NCBI RefSeq assembly: GCF_002006995.1
Contig: NZ_MRUL01000015.1
Location: 45,854 to 109,853 of the forward strand
Source: Izhakiella australiensis
GTDB lineage: Bacteria > Pseudomonadota > Gammaproteobacteria > Enterobacterales > Enterobacteriaceae
Direction: 5' to 3'
Length of the DNA stretch: 64,000 nucleotides
Position 1 is the stretch's first letter, and the number at the start of each line of letters is the position of its first letter. Position numbers and translations under genes: made by a program. The notes under the pieces were generated by a model. That model saw only the letters and a list, made by a program, of their open reading frames with translations. It was not told the DNA's origin and did not search any database. Below are positions 47,819 to 63,100 of the stretch, piece after piece.

Positions 47819-49452
47819 CGCCAGGCGAAATCCGACGTCTTTATTACATTATTAGCGTGTTTCTCAGCTATGGTCTGGATGAGCTAATCCCCAAAACTCG
47901 GCTTGCTCTGCCGCTGCGCTTATGGCGTAAGTGCTTGTTCTGGATGCCGAACAAGCATGCCGGTCAGCCGCTAGGAGAACGCCTGCGCCTGGCGCTGGAA
48001 CAGCTGGGGCCAGTCTGGATAAAGTTTGGTCAAATGATGTCTACCCGCCGCGATCTGTTTCCGCCCCATATCGCCGACCAGCTGGCGATGCTGCAGGATC
48101 GGGTTGCGCCTTTTGACGGGCACAAAGCGCAACAGCAGATTGAGCTGTCACTGGGCCAGCCGGTCAGCGTTTTTTTCGATGATTTCGAGGTGAAACCGCT
48201 GGCATCCGCGTCCATTGCCCAGGTGCATACGGCGACGCTGCGGGAAAACGGTCGCGAAGTGGTGATCAAGGTTATCCGTCCCGATATTGTCCCGGTGATC
48301 AAGGCGGATATGAAGTTGATTTACCGCCTGGCGCGCTGGGTGCCCCGCCTGCTACCTGACGGTCGCCGACTGCGGCCGCTAGAAGTGGTCGCCGATTATG
48401 AAAAAACGCTGTTGGATGAGTTGAATTTGCTACGCGAAGCCGCTAACGGCATACAGCTGCGGCGCAATTTTGAAGACAGCAAAATGCTGTATGTTCCTGA
48501 AGTATTCTCGGATTACTGCAGCGAAAATATGCTCGTCATGGAGCGCATTTATGGAATCCCCATCTCCGATGTCGTCACGCTGGAGCAGCACGGCGTAAAC
48601 CTGAAGCTGCTCGCCGAACGCGGCGTGCAGGTGTTTTTTACCCAGGTGTTTCGCGACAGCTTTTTCCATGCGGATATGCATCCGGGCAATATCTTTGTGA
48701 GCTACGAGCATCCGGAGGATCCCCAATACATCGGTATTGATTGCGGTATTGTCGGCTCGCTGAACAAAGAAGATAAACGCTATCTGGCCGAGAACTTTAT
48801 CGCCTTTTTTAATCGCGATTACCGTAAGGTAGCTGAGCTTCATGTTGACTCCGGCTGGGTGCCGCCTGATACCAACGTGGAAGATTTCGAATTTGCCATT
48901 CGTACCGTATGCGAGCCTATTTTTGAAAAGCCGCTGGCTGAAATCTCGTTTGGTCACGTGCTGCTTAACTTGTTCAATACTGCCCGCCGCTTCAATATGG
49001 AAGTGCAGCCGCAGCTGGTTCTGCTGCAGAAAACCCTGCTGTATGTGGAAGGGGTTGGACGTCAGCTTTATCCGCAGCTGGACTTATGGAAAACGGCCAA
49101 ACCTTTTCTTGAAGACTGGATTAAAGATCAGATTGGCCTGCCGGCGGTGCTGCGCGCTCTGAAAGAGAAGGCGCCGTTCTGGGCGGAGAAGCTCCCTGAG
49201 CTACCGGAGCTATTTTATGATAGCCTGCGGCAGCATAAGCTGTTACAACATAGCGTTGATAAATTAACCACCGACCTGAGGGTCGAACGCACGCGCCACA
49301 ACCAGTCACGCTATCTGTTTGGCATTGGTGCGACGCTGCTGCTTAGCGGCTCGGCAATACTGCTGCAACGGCCCGGCTGGGATGTCTTCCCGGCCTTGTT
49401 AATAGCCGGCGGGATCGTTTCCTGGCTAGTGGGTTGGCGTCGAATTGAATAA
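47815..49452 (+). CDS. ubiB: UbiB, ADCK-type atypical kinase for ubiquinone synthesis
   Basis: 545-residue membrane-bound ATPase/kinase-like protein that supports ubiquinone synthesis. Family marks are [14 protein letters not shown] (KxGQ motif), the Ala-rich loop [13 protein letters not shown] in place of a P-loop, [25 protein letters not shown] and [10 protein letters not shown]. Two C-terminal membrane helices end the protein. It is the last of the ubi trio; tatABC follows after 117 bases. Confidence 0.97.
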   Translation: MTPGEIRRLYYIISVFLSYGLDELIPKTRLALPLRLWRKCLFWMPNKHAGQPLGERLRLALEQLGPVWIKFGQMMSTRRDLFPPHIADQLAMLQDRVAPFDGHKAQQQIELSLGQPVSVFFDDFEVKPLASASIAQVHTATLRENGREVVIKVIRPDIVPVIKADMKLIYRLARWVPRLLPDGRRLRPLEVVADYEKTLLDELNLLREAANGIQLRRNFEDSKMLYVPEVFSDYCSENMLVMERIYGIPISDVVTLEQHGVNLKLLAERGVQVFFTQVFRDSFFHADMHPGNIFVSYEHPEDPQYIGIDCGIVGSLNKEDKRYLAENFIAFFNRDYRKVAELHVDSGWVPPDTNVEDFEFAIRTVCEPIFEKPLAEISFGHVLLNLFNTARRFNMEVQPQLVLLQKTLLYVEGVGRQLYPQLDLWKTAKPFLEDWIKDQIGLPAVLRALKEKAPFWAEKLPELPELFYDSLRQHKLLQHSVDKLTTDLRVERTRHNQSRYLFGIGATLLLSGSAILLQRPGWDVFPALLIAGGIVSWLVGWRRIE

Positions 49453-49569
49453 TTGTCATGAAGCGTAAAAAAACCGCATGAATCCCTTCTGAACGTGTTG
49501 ATGCCATCGTCAGCGAGGTTTGAGCTGTTATATACTATAAAGAGCATCCTTTATACATAGGGGAAAATA

Positions 49570-49827
49570 ATGTTAGGTGGTTTAAGTTTTGGTCATTTAC
49601 TGGTTGTCGCGGTAATCGTGGTCCTGCTATTTGGTACCAAAAAGCTGCGCACCCTCGGCTCCGATCTTGGCGCTTCACTCAAAGGCTTTAAGAAAGCGAT
49701 GAATGATGACGATGACACAGAGAAAAAGTCAGGTCAGGATGCGGATTTCAACGCGCGAGTGACCCACAATCACCCGCAGGAAACTGAAGTTAAAGACGAG
49801 ACTAAAAAAGATAAAGAGCAGGTATAA
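49570..49827 (+). CDS. tatA: TatA, twin-arginine translocase pore-forming subunit
   Basis: 85-residue protein with one N-terminal membrane helix ([16 protein letters not shown]), the [14 protein letters not shown] hinge, the amphipathic helix [13 protein letters not shown], and an acidic, charged tail. It assembles into the pore for folded proteins. TTATATACTATAAAG upstream (49528-49542) offers a -10 element for a separate tat promoter. It starts the tatABC operon. Confidence 0.97.
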   Translation: MLGGLSFGHLLVVAVIVVLLFGTKKLRTLGSDLGASLKGFKKAMNDDDDTEKKSGQDADFNARVTHNHPQETEVKDETKKDKEQV

Positions 49828-49830
49828 ACC

Positions 49831-50355
49831 GTGTTCGACATTGGTTTCAGCGAGCTGCTACTGGTCTTTATCATTGGCCTGGTCGTATTGGGGCCGAAGA
49901 GACTGCCCATTGCGGTAAAAACCGTTATGGGTTGGATCCGCGCGATGCGATCGCTGGCGGCAAACGTTCAGAACGAACTGGCGCAGGAGCTGAAGCTGCA
50001 GGAGTTGCAGGACAGCCTGAAGAAAGTTGAACAGGCGAGCAAAGACAGTCTCTCCCCTGAGCTTAAGGCGTCAATGGACGAGCTTAAACAGTCCGCAGAT
50101 TCGCTTAAGCGTAGCTACCTGAACGATCCGGAAAAAGAGTTCGACGAGCAGGCGCATACCATTCATAACCCGCTGGTAAAAGATCCAGCGGAGTTCCACG
50201 AGGGTGCGACGCCAGCTAGAGCCGACCATCAGGCGAGCGCTCCCCAGCAGTCGCCTGAAGTCATGGCGCCGCCGGTGGTGGAGGCTGAAGCCACTGCAAA
50301 AAACGCCGCTTCGCGCAGTACCTCGTCTCCTTCAGAAGTAAGTGATGAACGTTAA
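49831..50355 (+). CDS. tatB: TatB, twin-arginine translocase subunit
   Basis: 174-residue receptor-complex subunit. The N terminus [32 protein letters not shown] carries the conserved Glu in the membrane helix and the LGPxRLP hinge. An amphipathic helix and a Pro/Ala/Ser-rich tail follow. The start is GTG at 49831, three bases after tatA and with GAGCAGGT upstream. tatC follows two bases later. Confidence 0.96.
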   Translation: MFDIGFSELLLVFIIGLVVLGPKRLPIAVKTVMGWIRAMRSLAANVQNELAQELKLQELQDSLKKVEQASKDSLSPELKASMDELKQSADSLKRSYLNDPEKEFDEQAHTIHNPLVKDPAEFHEGATPARADHQASAPQQSPEVMAPPVVEAEATAKNAASRSTSSPSEVSDER

Positions 50356-50357
50356 AC

Positions 50358-51113
50358 ATGGCCGTTGAAGATACCCAACCGCTCATCAGTCATCTGATTG
50401 AGCTGCGTAAACGTCTACTTAACTGCATCATTGCGGTGGTAGTGATATTTTTCTGCCTGCTTTATTTTTCCAACGATATTTACCACTTGGTTGCCTCACC
50501 GCTTATCCGTCAGATGCCGCATGGCGCAAGTATGATAGCAACCGGCGTGGCGTCGCCTTTTTTAACGCCGATCAAGCTTACGGTTATTGTTTCGGTGTTT
50601 ATCGCCGTACCCATAATTCTCTATCAGGTTTGGGCATTTGTCGCACCTGCGCTGTATCGTCATGAACGTAAGCTGATTATGCCGCTGCTGTTCTCCAGCA
50701 CCCTGCTGTTCTACATCGGCGTGGCGTTTGCGTACTTTGTGGTTTTCCCCATCGCCTTTGGTTTTTTTTCCAAAACCGCGCCGCAAGGCGTCACTATCGC
50801 AACCGATATCAGCAACTATCTTGATTTTGTCATGACGTTGTTCATGGCGTTTGGGGTGTCGTTTGAGGTGCCGATAGCGATTGTTTTACTGTGCTGGACC
50901 GGGATAACCTCACCGGAAGATCTGAAACGAAAACGTCCTTATGTGCTGGTAGGCGCCTTCGTTGTCGGAATGTTCCTGACGCCACCAGACGTATTTTCAC
51001 AGACACTACTGGCAATACCCATGTATCTGCTGTTTGAAGTAGGCGTTTTCTTCTCGCGCTTCTATGTGGGTAAAGGTCGTCGGGACGACGAAGAGCCGGA
51101 ACAGGAATTGTAA
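50358..51113 (+). CDS. tatC: TatC, twin-arginine translocase receptor subunit
   Basis: Six-helix inner-membrane protein that recognises the twin-arginine signal, 251 residues. Conserved parts are the N-terminal [18 protein letters not shown] with the signal-peptide-binding Glu, the [13 protein letters not shown] loop, FSKTAP, and LRKRP-like [27 protein letters not shown]. The C terminus is short and charged. It completes the tatABC operon. Confidence 0.97.
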   Translation: MAVEDTQPLISHLIELRKRLLNCIIAVVVIFFCLLYFSNDIYHLVASPLIRQMPHGASMIATGVASPFLTPIKLTVIVSVFIAVPIILYQVWAFVAPALYRHERKLIMPLLFSSTLLFYIGVAFAYFVVFPIAFGFFSKTAPQGVTIATDISNYLDFVMTLFMAFGVSFEVPIAIVLLCWTGITSPEDLKRKRPYVLVGAFVVGMFLTPPDVFSQTLLAIPMYLLFEVGVFFSRFYVGKGRRDDEEPEQEL

Positions 51114-51202
51114 CGCTGACGACCTTTTCGCCGGTCCCTGCAAGCTGGTGACCACATGTGTTAAATAACCGCCCGCCAGGGCGGTTAATGTTTGGAAAGC
51201 TT

Positions 51203-51982
51203 ATGTTTGATATCGGTGTAAACCTGACCAGTACGCAGTTCGCTAAGGATCGCCGCCAGGTGGTAAAACGGGCTCGCGACGCGGGCGTCACTGGCATACT
51301 GATTACGGGGACCAACGCGCTTGAGAGCCAGCAGGCACAGGTTCTGGCCGGTGAAAACGAGGGGTTTTGCTGGTCTACGGCCGGCGTTCATCCCCATCAT
51401 GCCAGCGAGTGGTCAGCAGAGACGGAAGCCACGCTGCGCCGTCTGGCCAGCCAGCCGCAGGTCGTGGCGATCGGCGAGTGCGGGCTTGATTTTAACCGTA
51501 ATATCTCTGCTCCCGAACAGCAGGCTTATGCGTTTGACGCTCAGCTGGCGCTGGCAGCGGAACTGCAATTCCCGGTTTTTCTGCACTGCCGCGATGCTCA
51601 CTCGCGCTTTATGGCTATCTTAAAGCCCAGAATGGCGCAGCTGAAGGGGGGGGTTATTCATTGTTTTACTGGCACCCTTGAAGAGCTGAACGACTGCCTT
51701 GCTGCGGGGCTTTATATCGGCATTACCGGCTGGGTGTGTGACGAACGTCGTGGCCTTGAGCTGCGCGCGCTGTTGCCGCACATTCCGCTGGACAGACTGC
51801 TGCTGGAGACCGATGCGCCGTATCTGCTGCCGAGAGATATGCGCCCACGGCCGGTTTCCCGCCGTAATGAACCCTGTTTTCTGCCCCATATTGTTCAGCA
51901 GGTTGCCAGCTGGCGTGGTGAAGAGACTGAAATGCTGGCGCAGAAAACCGCTGAAAATACACGCCGACTTTTTCAACTTTGA
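51203..51982 (+). CDS. tatD: TatD, metal-dependent 3'-5' exonuclease
   Basis: 259-residue TatD-family TIM-barrel DNase; despite its name it is not needed for Tat export. Metal ligands appear in the altered N-terminal motif [25 protein letters not shown] and [10 protein letters not shown]. The E. coli enzyme also has D-I-G-V-N here. I chose ATG 51203, which follows GGAAAG at the right distance; 51188 and 51158 are in-frame alternatives. Confidence 0.93.
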   Translation: MFDIGVNLTSTQFAKDRRQVVKRARDAGVTGILITGTNALESQQAQVLAGENEGFCWSTAGVHPHHASEWSAETEATLRRLASQPQVVAIGECGLDFNRNISAPEQQAYAFDAQLALAAELQFPVFLHCRDAHSRFMAILKPRMAQLKGGVIHCFTGTLEELNDCLAAGLYIGITGWVCDERRGLELRALLPHIPLDRLLLETDAPYLLPRDMRPRPVSRRNEPCFLPHIVQQVASWRGEETEMLAQKTAENTRRLFQL

Positions 51983-52002
51983 TAAGGCCGGGCCTTTTGT
52001 AA

Positions 52003-53043
<1,041 letters not shown>

Positions 53044-53049
53044 GCATAC

Positions 53050-53075
53050 CGGGCCGGATCGCCGGCCCGCTTTCT
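53050..53075. terminator. Hairpin between hemB and rfaH
   Basis: CGGGCCGG, loop ATCG, CCGGCCCG, then CTTTCT: a perfect 8-bp GC stem seven bases after the hemB stop, between convergent genes. Confidence 0.75.
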
Positions 53076-53111
53076 GAAACTGACCGTTCGGTTGCTCATG
53101 GCGCAGCGCTA

Positions 53112-53606
53112 TTAGCGCTCCACCTTCTGAAACTGATTGTTTTCCATGCTGCGCGTGACTTGCTTATTGAGCAGGTTAAGCAGCAGCATCGATCGTGCTT
53201 CACCTTCCGGTTCGGTAAAAATAGCGCGCAGTCCTTCAAACGCGCCCGCGGTAATAATCACCTCATCACCCGGCTGTGGCAGTGCAGGGTCGACGCCGGT
53301 TTTGGGCGCGTCGTTTTGTAATGCCTTAATAACGTCCAGCGGCACGGTGGCAGGATGGTTGCCAAAGCGAACAAAATGGCTGACGCCGCGGGTGGCGCTG
53401 ATGGTTGTGGTATGAATGGTTTCCGGATCGAATTCAATAAACAGGTAGTTAGGAAACAGCGGTTCGTTAACCTGGGTGCGCTTTCCCCGCACCAGCTTGT
53501 CCATAGCAATCATTGGGCTAAGGCAATTCACCGCCTGGCGCTCAAGATGTTCTTTAGCGCGCATAAGCTGACCACGTTTGCAGTACAGAAGATACCAGGA
53601 TTCCAT
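53112..53606 (-). CDS. rfaH: RfaH, NusG-paralogue antiterminator
   Basis: 164-residue operon-specific elongation factor recruited at ops sites to LPS, capsule and similar long operons. It has an NGN domain ([30 protein letters not shown] ... [11 protein letters not shown] ... [16 protein letters not shown]) and a C-terminal KOW region ([37 protein letters not shown]) that refolds to contact S10. It sits next to ubiD, divergent, as in E. coli. No ops element was noticed in this window. Confidence 0.96.
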   Translation of the reverse strand: MESWYLLYCKRGQLMRAKEHLERQAVNCLSPMIAMDKLVRGKRTQVNEPLFPNYLFIEFDPETIHTTTISATRGVSHFVRFGNHPATVPLDVIKALQNDAPKTGVDPALPQPGDEVIITAGAFEGLRAIFTEPEGEARSMLLLNLLNKQVTRSMENNQFQKVER

Positions 53607-53819
53607 ATATGTCGCTTTCCACCTGTCGGGCAGCTAAGAATAGCAAACTCGCAATGATAGTTATAGCCGGGCCAGCTGGCAACTGCCACTGAGCGGCGGC
53701 TCAGACGGCGGCTTGCAAAGGCGCATGTTGTCTGATTGAGCCGTTAACTGCGGCTAAGGTATCGCGACAGGAAATTGGCCCCTATAATGATCGCTCCACT
53801 GATGGTTAAAAGAGAAGTC

Positions 53820-55319
53820 ATGAAATACCACGACTTACGCGATTTTATTGCCCTGCTTGAGCAGCGCGGGGAGCTGAAAAGAGTAAAACAGTCTGTCGAT
53901 CCCTACCTCGAAATGACTGAGATTGCCGATCGTACTCTGCGCGCCGGTGGCCCGGCCCTGTTGTTTGAGAACCCGAAAGGATACAACATGCCGGTGCTGT
54001 GCAATTTATTTGGCACGCCCGGACGCGTTGCGCTTGGTATGGGACAGGAAGATGTCAGCGCGTTACGTGACGTCGGCAGGCTGCTGGCTTTTCTGAAAGA
54101 GCCGGAGCCACCGCGCGGTTTCCGTGATTTTTTCGATAAAATTCCGCAGTGGAAACAGGTACTGAATATGCCAACCAGGCGGCTGCGCAGCGCGCCTTGC
54201 CAGCAGCAAGTATGGCAAGGGGATGATGTCGATCTGCAGCGTATTCCGGTAATGCAGTGCTGGCCGGATGACGCTGCGCCGCTGATCACCTGGGGACTAA
54301 CCGTTACGCGCGGACCGGCTAAAGAGCGTCAGAATTTGGGAATATATCGTCAGCAGGTTATCGGCAAGAATAAGCTGATCATGCGCTGGTTGTCCCATCG
54401 CGGCGGCGCGTTGGACTTTCAGGAATGGTGCCAGCAGCATCCCGGCGAACGTTTTCCGGTAGCCGTTGCGCTGGGGGCCGATCCGGCAACCATCCTCGGC
54501 GCGGTAACGCCGGTACCGGATACGCTTTCTGAATATGCTTTTGCCGGACTGCTGCGCGGGACAAAAACCGAAGTGGTCAAATGTATTTCCAGTGAGCTTG
54601 AGGTTCCGGCCAGCGCTGAAATCGTACTTGAAGGATACATCGAACCCGGCGAGACGGCGGCGGAAGGCCCTTATGGCGACCACACTGGCTACTATAATGA
54701 AGTAGACAACTTTCCCGTCTTTACCGTTACCCACATTACCCAGCGCAGCGATGCTATTTATCATTCAACTTACACCGGTCGCCCGCCGGACGAACCTGCT
54801 GTTTTGGGGGTGGCGCTGAATGAAGTTTTTGTCCCGATTTTGCAAAAGCAGTTTCCGGAAATTGTCGATTTTTACTTACCGCCTGAAGGCTGCTCGTACC
54901 GGCTGGCGGTCGTTACCATGAAAAAACAGTATGCCGGCCATGCAAAACGCGTAATGATGGGCGTCTGGTCGTTCCTGCGGCAGTTTATGTACACTAAGTT
55001 CGTTATTGTCTGCGACGATGACGTCAACGCCCGCGACTGGAACGATGTCATCTGGGCAATTACAACCCGCATGGATCCGGCGCGCGATACGGTTTTGGTG
55101 GAAAACACGCCAATTGATTATCTGGATTTTGCCTCGCCGGTTTCCGGTTTAGGTTCCAAAATGGGCATGGATGCGACCAATAAGTGGCCGGGCGAAACGA
55201 CGCGTGAATGGGGACGACCAATCCGCAAAGATCCTGACGTTACCGCGCGTATTGATGCTATCTGGGACGAACTGGCGATTATGGATACGCCCGCCGCGAA
55301 AACGGATAAACTGATTTAA
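53820..55319 (+). CDS. ubiD: UbiD, 3-octaprenyl-4-hydroxybenzoate decarboxylase
   Basis: Prenylated-FMN-dependent decarboxylase of ubiquinone synthesis (partner UbiX makes the cofactor). It has 499 residues. Conserved features are [53 protein letters not shown] and [10 protein letters not shown]. The catalytic [15 protein letters not shown] region and the [22 protein letters not shown] block are also present. ATG 53820 gives the family N terminus; an upstream in-frame ATG at 53775 does not. Confidence 0.97.
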   Translation: MKYHDLRDFIALLEQRGELKRVKQSVDPYLEMTEIADRTLRAGGPALLFENPKGYNMPVLCNLFGTPGRVALGMGQEDVSALRDVGRLLAFLKEPEPPRGFRDFFDKIPQWKQVLNMPTRRLRSAPCQQQVWQGDDVDLQRIPVMQCWPDDAAPLITWGLTVTRGPAKERQNLGIYRQQVIGKNKLIMRWLSHRGGALDFQEWCQQHPGERFPVAVALGADPATILGAVTPVPDTLSEYAFAGLLRGTKTEVVKCISSELEVPASAEIVLEGYIEPGETAAEGPYGDHTGYYNEVDNFPVFTVTHITQRSDAIYHSTYTGRPPDEPAVLGVALNEVFVPILQKQFPEIVDFYLPPEGCSYRLAVVTMKKQYAGHAKRVMMGVWSFLRQFMYTKFVIVCDDDVNARDWNDVIWAITTRMDPARDTVLVENTPIDYLDFASPVSGLGSKMGMDATNKWPGETTREWGRPIRKDPDVTARIDAIWDELAIMDTPAAKTDKLI

Positions 55320-55342
55320 TTACCACCCTGCAGAGCGAACGC

Positions 55343-56044
55343 ATGACAATATTGAGCTGTAAAGTAACCTCCGTTGAGGCGATTACGGATACCGTTTACC
55401 GGGTGCGCCTGGTACCCGCCGCAGATTTTAGCTTTCATGCTGGCCAGTATCTGATGGTGGTGATGGATGAGCGGGACAAACGTCCTTTCTCGCTGGCGTC
55501 GACGCCGATGGAAAAAGATATTATCGAGCTGCATATTGGCGCCTCTGAGCTCAATCTTTACGCCATGGCGGTAATGGATCGTATCAAAGAGGATCGTGAA
55601 ATTACGGTCGATATTCCTCATGGCGATGCCTGGCTGCGCGAGGAAAGCGATCGACCGCTTATCCTGATTGCCGGCGGCACCGGCTTTTCCTATGCACGCT
55701 CCATTCTTCTGACCGCGCTGGCGCAGCAGCCCAACCGTAATATTGCGCTTTACTGGGGCGGCCGCGAGCTGAAGCATCTCTATGATCTTGAAGAGCTTAA
55801 TGCGCTAGCCGTGCGCCATGCCAATCTCAACGTGGTGCCGGTTGTCGAGCAGCCGGAAGACGGCTGGCAGGGGCGTCATGGTACCGTCCTGACGGCGGTA
55901 ATGCAGGATTATCCCTCACTGGCTGGTCATGATATCTACATTGCTGGTCGCTTCGAGATGGCAAAAATCGCCCGTGAACGCTTTTGTGCCGAACGCGGCG
56001 CTGAAGAGGCGACGATGTATGGCGATGCGTTTGCCTTTATCTGA
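55343..56044 (+). CDS. fre: Fre, NAD(P)H-flavin reductase
   Basis: Reduces free flavins with NAD(P)H and supports ribonucleotide reductase activation and ferric reduction. It has 233 residues. The FAD/flavin motif is RPFSLASTP, followed by the NAD(P)-binding [32 protein letters not shown] and the C-terminal [16 protein letters not shown]. It follows ubiD by 23 bases, probably in one transcript, and is convergent with fadA. Confidence 0.97.
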   Translation: MTILSCKVTSVEAITDTVYRVRLVPAADFSFHAGQYLMVVMDERDKRPFSLASTPMEKDIIELHIGASELNLYAMAVMDRIKEDREITVDIPHGDAWLREESDRPLILIAGGTGFSYARSILLTALAQQPNRNIALYWGGRELKHLYDLEELNALAVRHANLNVVPVVEQPEDGWQGRHGTVLTAVMQDYPSLAGHDIYIAGRFEMAKIARERFCAERGAEEATMYGDAFAFI

Positions 56045-56047
56045 TGT

Positions 56048-56076
56048 AAAAAAAGCCGCCGGGTAAACCCCGGCGG
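56048..56076 (-). terminator. Terminator of fadBA (also facing fre)
   Basis: CCGCCGGG (56056-56063), loop, CCCGGCGG (56069-56076), with seven A before it on the plus strand, so a seven-U tract on the minus strand. It stops fadBA and may also end fre transcripts. Confidence 0.9.
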
Positions 56077-56128
56077 AAATCATCAGCAATCATACAGCCA
56101 CTTCAACGTATTCTGTCTTACTGGCCGA

Positions 56129-59489
<3,361 letters not shown>

Positions 59490-59515
59490 GGTGTTCTCCT
59501 GAAGCTACAGAAAGT

Positions 59516-59532
59516 ATCTGGTCTTACCAGTT
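59516..59532. promoter_or_regulatory. FadR operator of fadBA
   Basis: ATCTGGTCTTACCAGTT closely matches the FadR consensus AACTGGTCNGACCAGTT (two or three differences). It lies just upstream of the fadB start, as in E. coli, giving repression lifted by long-chain acyl-CoA. Confidence 0.88.
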
Positions 59533-59670
59533 AGATTGAGTGTGAGATCGATGTTAAAAAAATGCAAACAAACATGTGGAAATTGCTGTCACGATCACAA
59601 CGGCTGGGTAAAGCCATTGTTTGGCCTGCTATGGTAAGATGCTGGCAAATGACAGAACGGGAGGTGTGGG

Positions 59671-61005
59671 ATGGATTCACTGGTTGCGCTGTATCAGGAG
59701 CATCTGAAAATTTTACAGGGCAGAGCGCAGCAGGCACTGGCGCGAATGAAACTGGATGCAATGTTGATTCATTCTGGCGAACTGCTAACGGTTTTTCTCG
59801 ACGATCATGACTACCCATTCAAAGTAAATCCGCAGTTTAAGCACTGGGTTCCGGTAACGGACGTGGCTAACTGCTGGTTATGGGTTGATGGCGTTAATAA
59901 GCCGAAGCTATGGTTTTATTCGCCGGTTGATTACTGGCATAACGTCAAGCCGCTGCCGCAAAGTTTCTGGAGTGATGAAATCGATATCGTGGTATTGCGT
60001 AATGCTGATGATATCGCCCGGCTACTGCCGGCTCAGCGCGAAAATGTTGCCTATATCGGCCCGGCCGTTCAGCGCGCCTCCCAGCTGGGGTTTAGCGCCG
60101 ATAATATTAATCCGCAGGGGCTGATTAATTATCTTCACTATTATCGTGCCTATAAAACGAACTATGAACTTGCCTGCATGCGTCAGGCGCAGAAAATTGC
60201 CGTGCTGGGGCATCGTGCTGCGAAAGACGCTTTTCTAGCCGAATTGAGCGAGTTCGATATTAACGTTGCCTATCTCAGTGCCACAGGACATCGTGATATT
60301 GATGTGCCCTACGGTAATATCGTGGCGTTAAATGAGCATGCCGCCGTGCTGCATTACACCCAGCTTGAACAGCAGGCGCCGCCGCAGCTACATAGTTTTC
60401 TGCTGGATGCTGGCGCCGAATATAACGGTTACGCAGCAGACATTACGCGTAGCTACGCCGCACAACCTGACAGCGAGTTTGCCGCGCTGCTGGCGGATAT
60501 GGATCGCGAACAGCAGGCATTGATTGCCGATCTGAACATCGGGGGGCGTTATAGCGATTATCATTTGCAAATGCATCAACGTATCGCCAGGCTGCTGATA
60601 AAGCACGATCTGCTGAAAGGACTGAGCGAAGAGGCTCTGGTGGCGGAAGATATTACCGGGCCGTTTATGCCGCACGGACTTGGCCATCCGCTCGGATTGC
60701 AGGTGCATGATGTCGCCGGTTTTATGCAGGATGATAGCGGAACGCACATGGCCGCACCGCAGCAGTATCCCTTTCTGCGCTGTACCCGCATGCTTGAGCC
60801 CGGCATGGTGCTGACTATCGAACCCGGGATTTATTTTATCGACTCTTTGCTCGCCCCCTGGCGTGAAAGTCGTTTCAGCCAGCATTTCAACTGGTCGCGC
60901 ATTGAGGCGTTTAAAGCTTATGGCGGTATCCGCATTGAAGATAACGTGGTGTTCCACGATAACAATCGTATTGAAAATATGACCCGCGATCTTAACCTGA
61001 ATTGA
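59671..61005 (+). CDS. pepQ: PepQ, Xaa-Pro dipeptidase (prolidase)
   Basis: Cleaves X-Pro dipeptides with two Mn2+ in a pita-bread fold; relatives also hydrolyse organophosphate triesters. It has 444 residues (443 in E. coli). Metal ligands fall in [20 protein letters not shown] (two Asp), [17 protein letters not shown] (His), TIEPGIYFI (Glu) and [11 protein letters not shown] (Glu). It is divergent from fadB across a 181-base region that also carries the FadR operator. Confidence 0.97.
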   Translation: MDSLVALYQEHLKILQGRAQQALARMKLDAMLIHSGELLTVFLDDHDYPFKVNPQFKHWVPVTDVANCWLWVDGVNKPKLWFYSPVDYWHNVKPLPQSFWSDEIDIVVLRNADDIARLLPAQRENVAYIGPAVQRASQLGFSADNINPQGLINYLHYYRAYKTNYELACMRQAQKIAVLGHRAAKDAFLAELSEFDINVAYLSATGHRDIDVPYGNIVALNEHAAVLHYTQLEQQAPPQLHSFLLDAGAEYNGYAADITRSYAAQPDSEFAALLADMDREQQALIADLNIGGRYSDYHLQMHQRIARLLIKHDLLKGLSEEALVAEDITGPFMPHGLGHPLGLQVHDVAGFMQDDSGTHMAAPQQYPFLRCTRMLEPGMVLTIEPGIYFIDSLLAPWRESRFSQHFNWSRIEAFKAYGGIRIEDNVVFHDNNRIENMTRDLNLN

Positions 61006-61616
61006 TGGATGCCTATGATATTCCCGCTGAGGCAGCCAGCTTCAGCGAGGAGATAAAAAAGAGCCGCTTTATTACGTTACTGCAGCATACTGAAGGGGTA
61101 GATGCGGCGCGCAATTTTGTCCAGCTCATTCGTCAGCAGCATCCTGATGCCCGTCATCATTGCTGGGCATGGGTTGCTGGCGCGCCGACGGATTCACAGC
61201 AGTTAGGTTTTTCAGATGACGGTGAGCCTTCAGGCACTGCGGGCAAGCCTATGCTGGCCCAGCTGATGGGCAGCGGCGTGGGTGAAATTACCGCCGTCGT
61301 CATACGCTATTATGGCGGGATACAGTTAGGAACGGGTGGCCTGGTGAAGGCCTATGGCAACGGTGTTCAGCAAGCGTTAAAGCTGCTTCAACGCCAGCTC
61401 AAAGTGCCGATGCTGTCCTTTCGTTTGTGCTGTGACTATTCACAGCTGGCTGATATTGAAAGATTAATTCAGTGGGCTTCCGGCACGCTGGTCAGCTCGG
61501 ATTTTACCGAGCAGGTTACACTGCGGCTGGCGCTGCCCTACAGCCAGGTCGATGGCTTTCAATCGCGTTTGACCGATCTCAGCCGTGGTGCGCTCAGCCT
61601 TGAGCCGTTAGATTAA
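61005..61616 (+). CDS. yigZ: YigZ, IMPACT (UPF0029) family protein
   Basis: 203-residue two-domain protein of the YigZ/IMPACT family; the bacterial function is unresolved. The N-terminal domain carries EEIKKSRFITLLQHTEGVDAA, HHCWAWVAGAPTDSQQLGFSDDGEPSGTAGKPML and AVVIRYYGGIQLGTGGLVKAYG, all family signatures. The C-terminal domain is an EF-G-V-like alpha/beta fold. ATG 61005 overlaps the pepQ stop (TGATG); the TTG one codon earlier is less likely. Confidence 0.93.
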   Translation: MDAYDIPAEAASFSEEIKKSRFITLLQHTEGVDAARNFVQLIRQQHPDARHHCWAWVAGAPTDSQQLGFSDDGEPSGTAGKPMLAQLMGSGVGEITAVVIRYYGGIQLGTGGLVKAYGNGVQQALKLLQRQLKVPMLSFRLCCDYSQLADIERLIQWASGTLVSSDFTEQVTLRLALPYSQVDGFQSRLTDLSRGALSLEPLD

Positions 61617-61633
61617 TGAGTTAAGGAACTCTC

Positions 61634-63085
61634 ATGCATTTTCGTGCCATCACCCGTATCGTGGGTCTGCTGGTGATTCTTTTTTCTGGAACCATGATCG
61701 TACCGGGATTGGTGGCGCTTATTTATCGTGATGGTGCCGGGCGAGCATTTACCCAGACTTTTTTTATGGCCCTGGCGATTGGCCTGCTATTGTGGTGGCC
61801 CAACCGTAAACAGCGCAGCGAGCTGAAATCCCGCGAGGGATTTTTAATTGTTGTTTTGTTCTGGACGGTGCTTGGCAGCGTGGGGGCGATGCCCTTTATT
61901 TTTTCTGAACATCCGAACCTTTCAATCACCGATGCTTTTTTCGAATCTTTTTCCGGATTAACCACGACTGGCGCAACAACGTTAGTCGGGCTGGATTCGC
62001 TACCTAAAGCTATTTTGTTTTATCGCCAGATGTTGCAGTGGTTTGGCGGTATGGGAATCATCGTGCTGGCAGTGGCCATTCTGCCCATTCTCGGCGTAGG
62101 GGGCATGCAGCTGTATCGTGCAGAAATGCCTGGGCCGTTGAAAGATAACAAAATGCGACCGCGTATCGCTGAAACGGCGAAAACACTGTGGCTTATCTAT
62201 GTTCTTCTTACCGTTGCCTGCGCGATTTCCCTCTGGCTGGCGGGAATGCCGCTGTTTGATGCGATAAGCCACAGCTTTTCCACCATTGCGATTGGGGGCT
62301 TTTCTACCCATGATGCCAGCATTGGCTATTTCCATAGCCCTACGATCAATACCATCATTGCCATCTTTTTACTGATTTCAGGCTGTAATTACGGGCTTCA
62401 TTTTGCCTTGCTGAGCGGGCGCAGCCTGAGAGTCTATTGGCGCGACCCTGAATTTCGTATGTTTATTGGCGTGCAGTTGACGCTGGTGGTGGTGTGTACG
62501 CTGGTGCTTTATTTCCATAACGTTTATGCCAGCCTTGGTCAGACGCTTAATCAGGCTTTTTTTCAGGTTGTCTCAATGGCCACCACCGCGGGCTTTACTA
62601 CCGATAGTATTGCTCGCTGGCCGCTGTTTTTGCCGGTGTTACTGCTGTGTTCGGCTTTTATTGGCGGCTGCGCCGGTTCAACCGGCGGCGGCTTGAAAGT
62701 CATTCGTATTCTACTGTTATTTAAGCAGGGCTATCGTGAGCTGAAGCGATTGGTTCATCCTAATGCGGTATACACCATTAAACTGGGAAATCGCGCGCTG
62801 GGAGAGCGGATTCTCGAAGCGGTCTGGGGGTTTTTCTCCGCTTATGCGCTGGTGTTTATCCTGAGCATGCTGGCTATTATTGCGACTGGCGTGGATGATT
62901 TCTCAGCATTTGCCGCTGTAGCCGCTACGCTGAATAATCTGGGGCCCGGACTCGGGGTCGTCGCGGATAATTTCACCTCAATGAATGATGTTGCAAAATG
63001 GATCCTTATTTTAACCATGCTGTTTGGACGACTGGAGGTTTTCACGCTGCTGGTGCTGTTTACCCCTACCTTCTGGCGTGAATGA
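61634..63085 (+). CDS. trkH: TrkH, potassium uptake membrane subunit
   Basis: Inner-membrane K+ channel-like subunit gated by TrkA. It has 483 residues, as in E. coli. Four pore repeats carry selectivity-like motifs: SGLTTTGATTL, TIAIGGFSTHD, SMATTAGFTTDS and TLNNLGPGLG. The intramembrane loop GGCAGSTGGGLKVIR is present. It follows yigZ by 17 bases and precedes hemG in the same direction. Confidence 0.97.
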   Translation: MHFRAITRIVGLLVILFSGTMIVPGLVALIYRDGAGRAFTQTFFMALAIGLLLWWPNRKQRSELKSREGFLIVVLFWTVLGSVGAMPFIFSEHPNLSITDAFFESFSGLTTTGATTLVGLDSLPKAILFYRQMLQWFGGMGIIVLAVAILPILGVGGMQLYRAEMPGPLKDNKMRPRIAETAKTLWLIYVLLTVACAISLWLAGMPLFDAISHSFSTIAIGGFSTHDASIGYFHSPTINTIIAIFLLISGCNYGLHFALLSGRSLRVYWRDPEFRMFIGVQLTLVVVCTLVLYFHNVYASLGQTLNQAFFQVVSMATTAGFTTDSIARWPLFLPVLLLCSAFIGGCAGSTGGGLKVIRILLLFKQGYRELKRLVHPNAVYTIKLGNRALGERILEAVWGFFSAYALVFILSMLAIIATGVDDFSAFAAVAATLNNLGPGLGVVADNFTSMNDVAKWILILTMLFGRLEVFTLLVLFTPTFWRE

Positions 63086-63100
63086 CAGGGAGTAATGATA

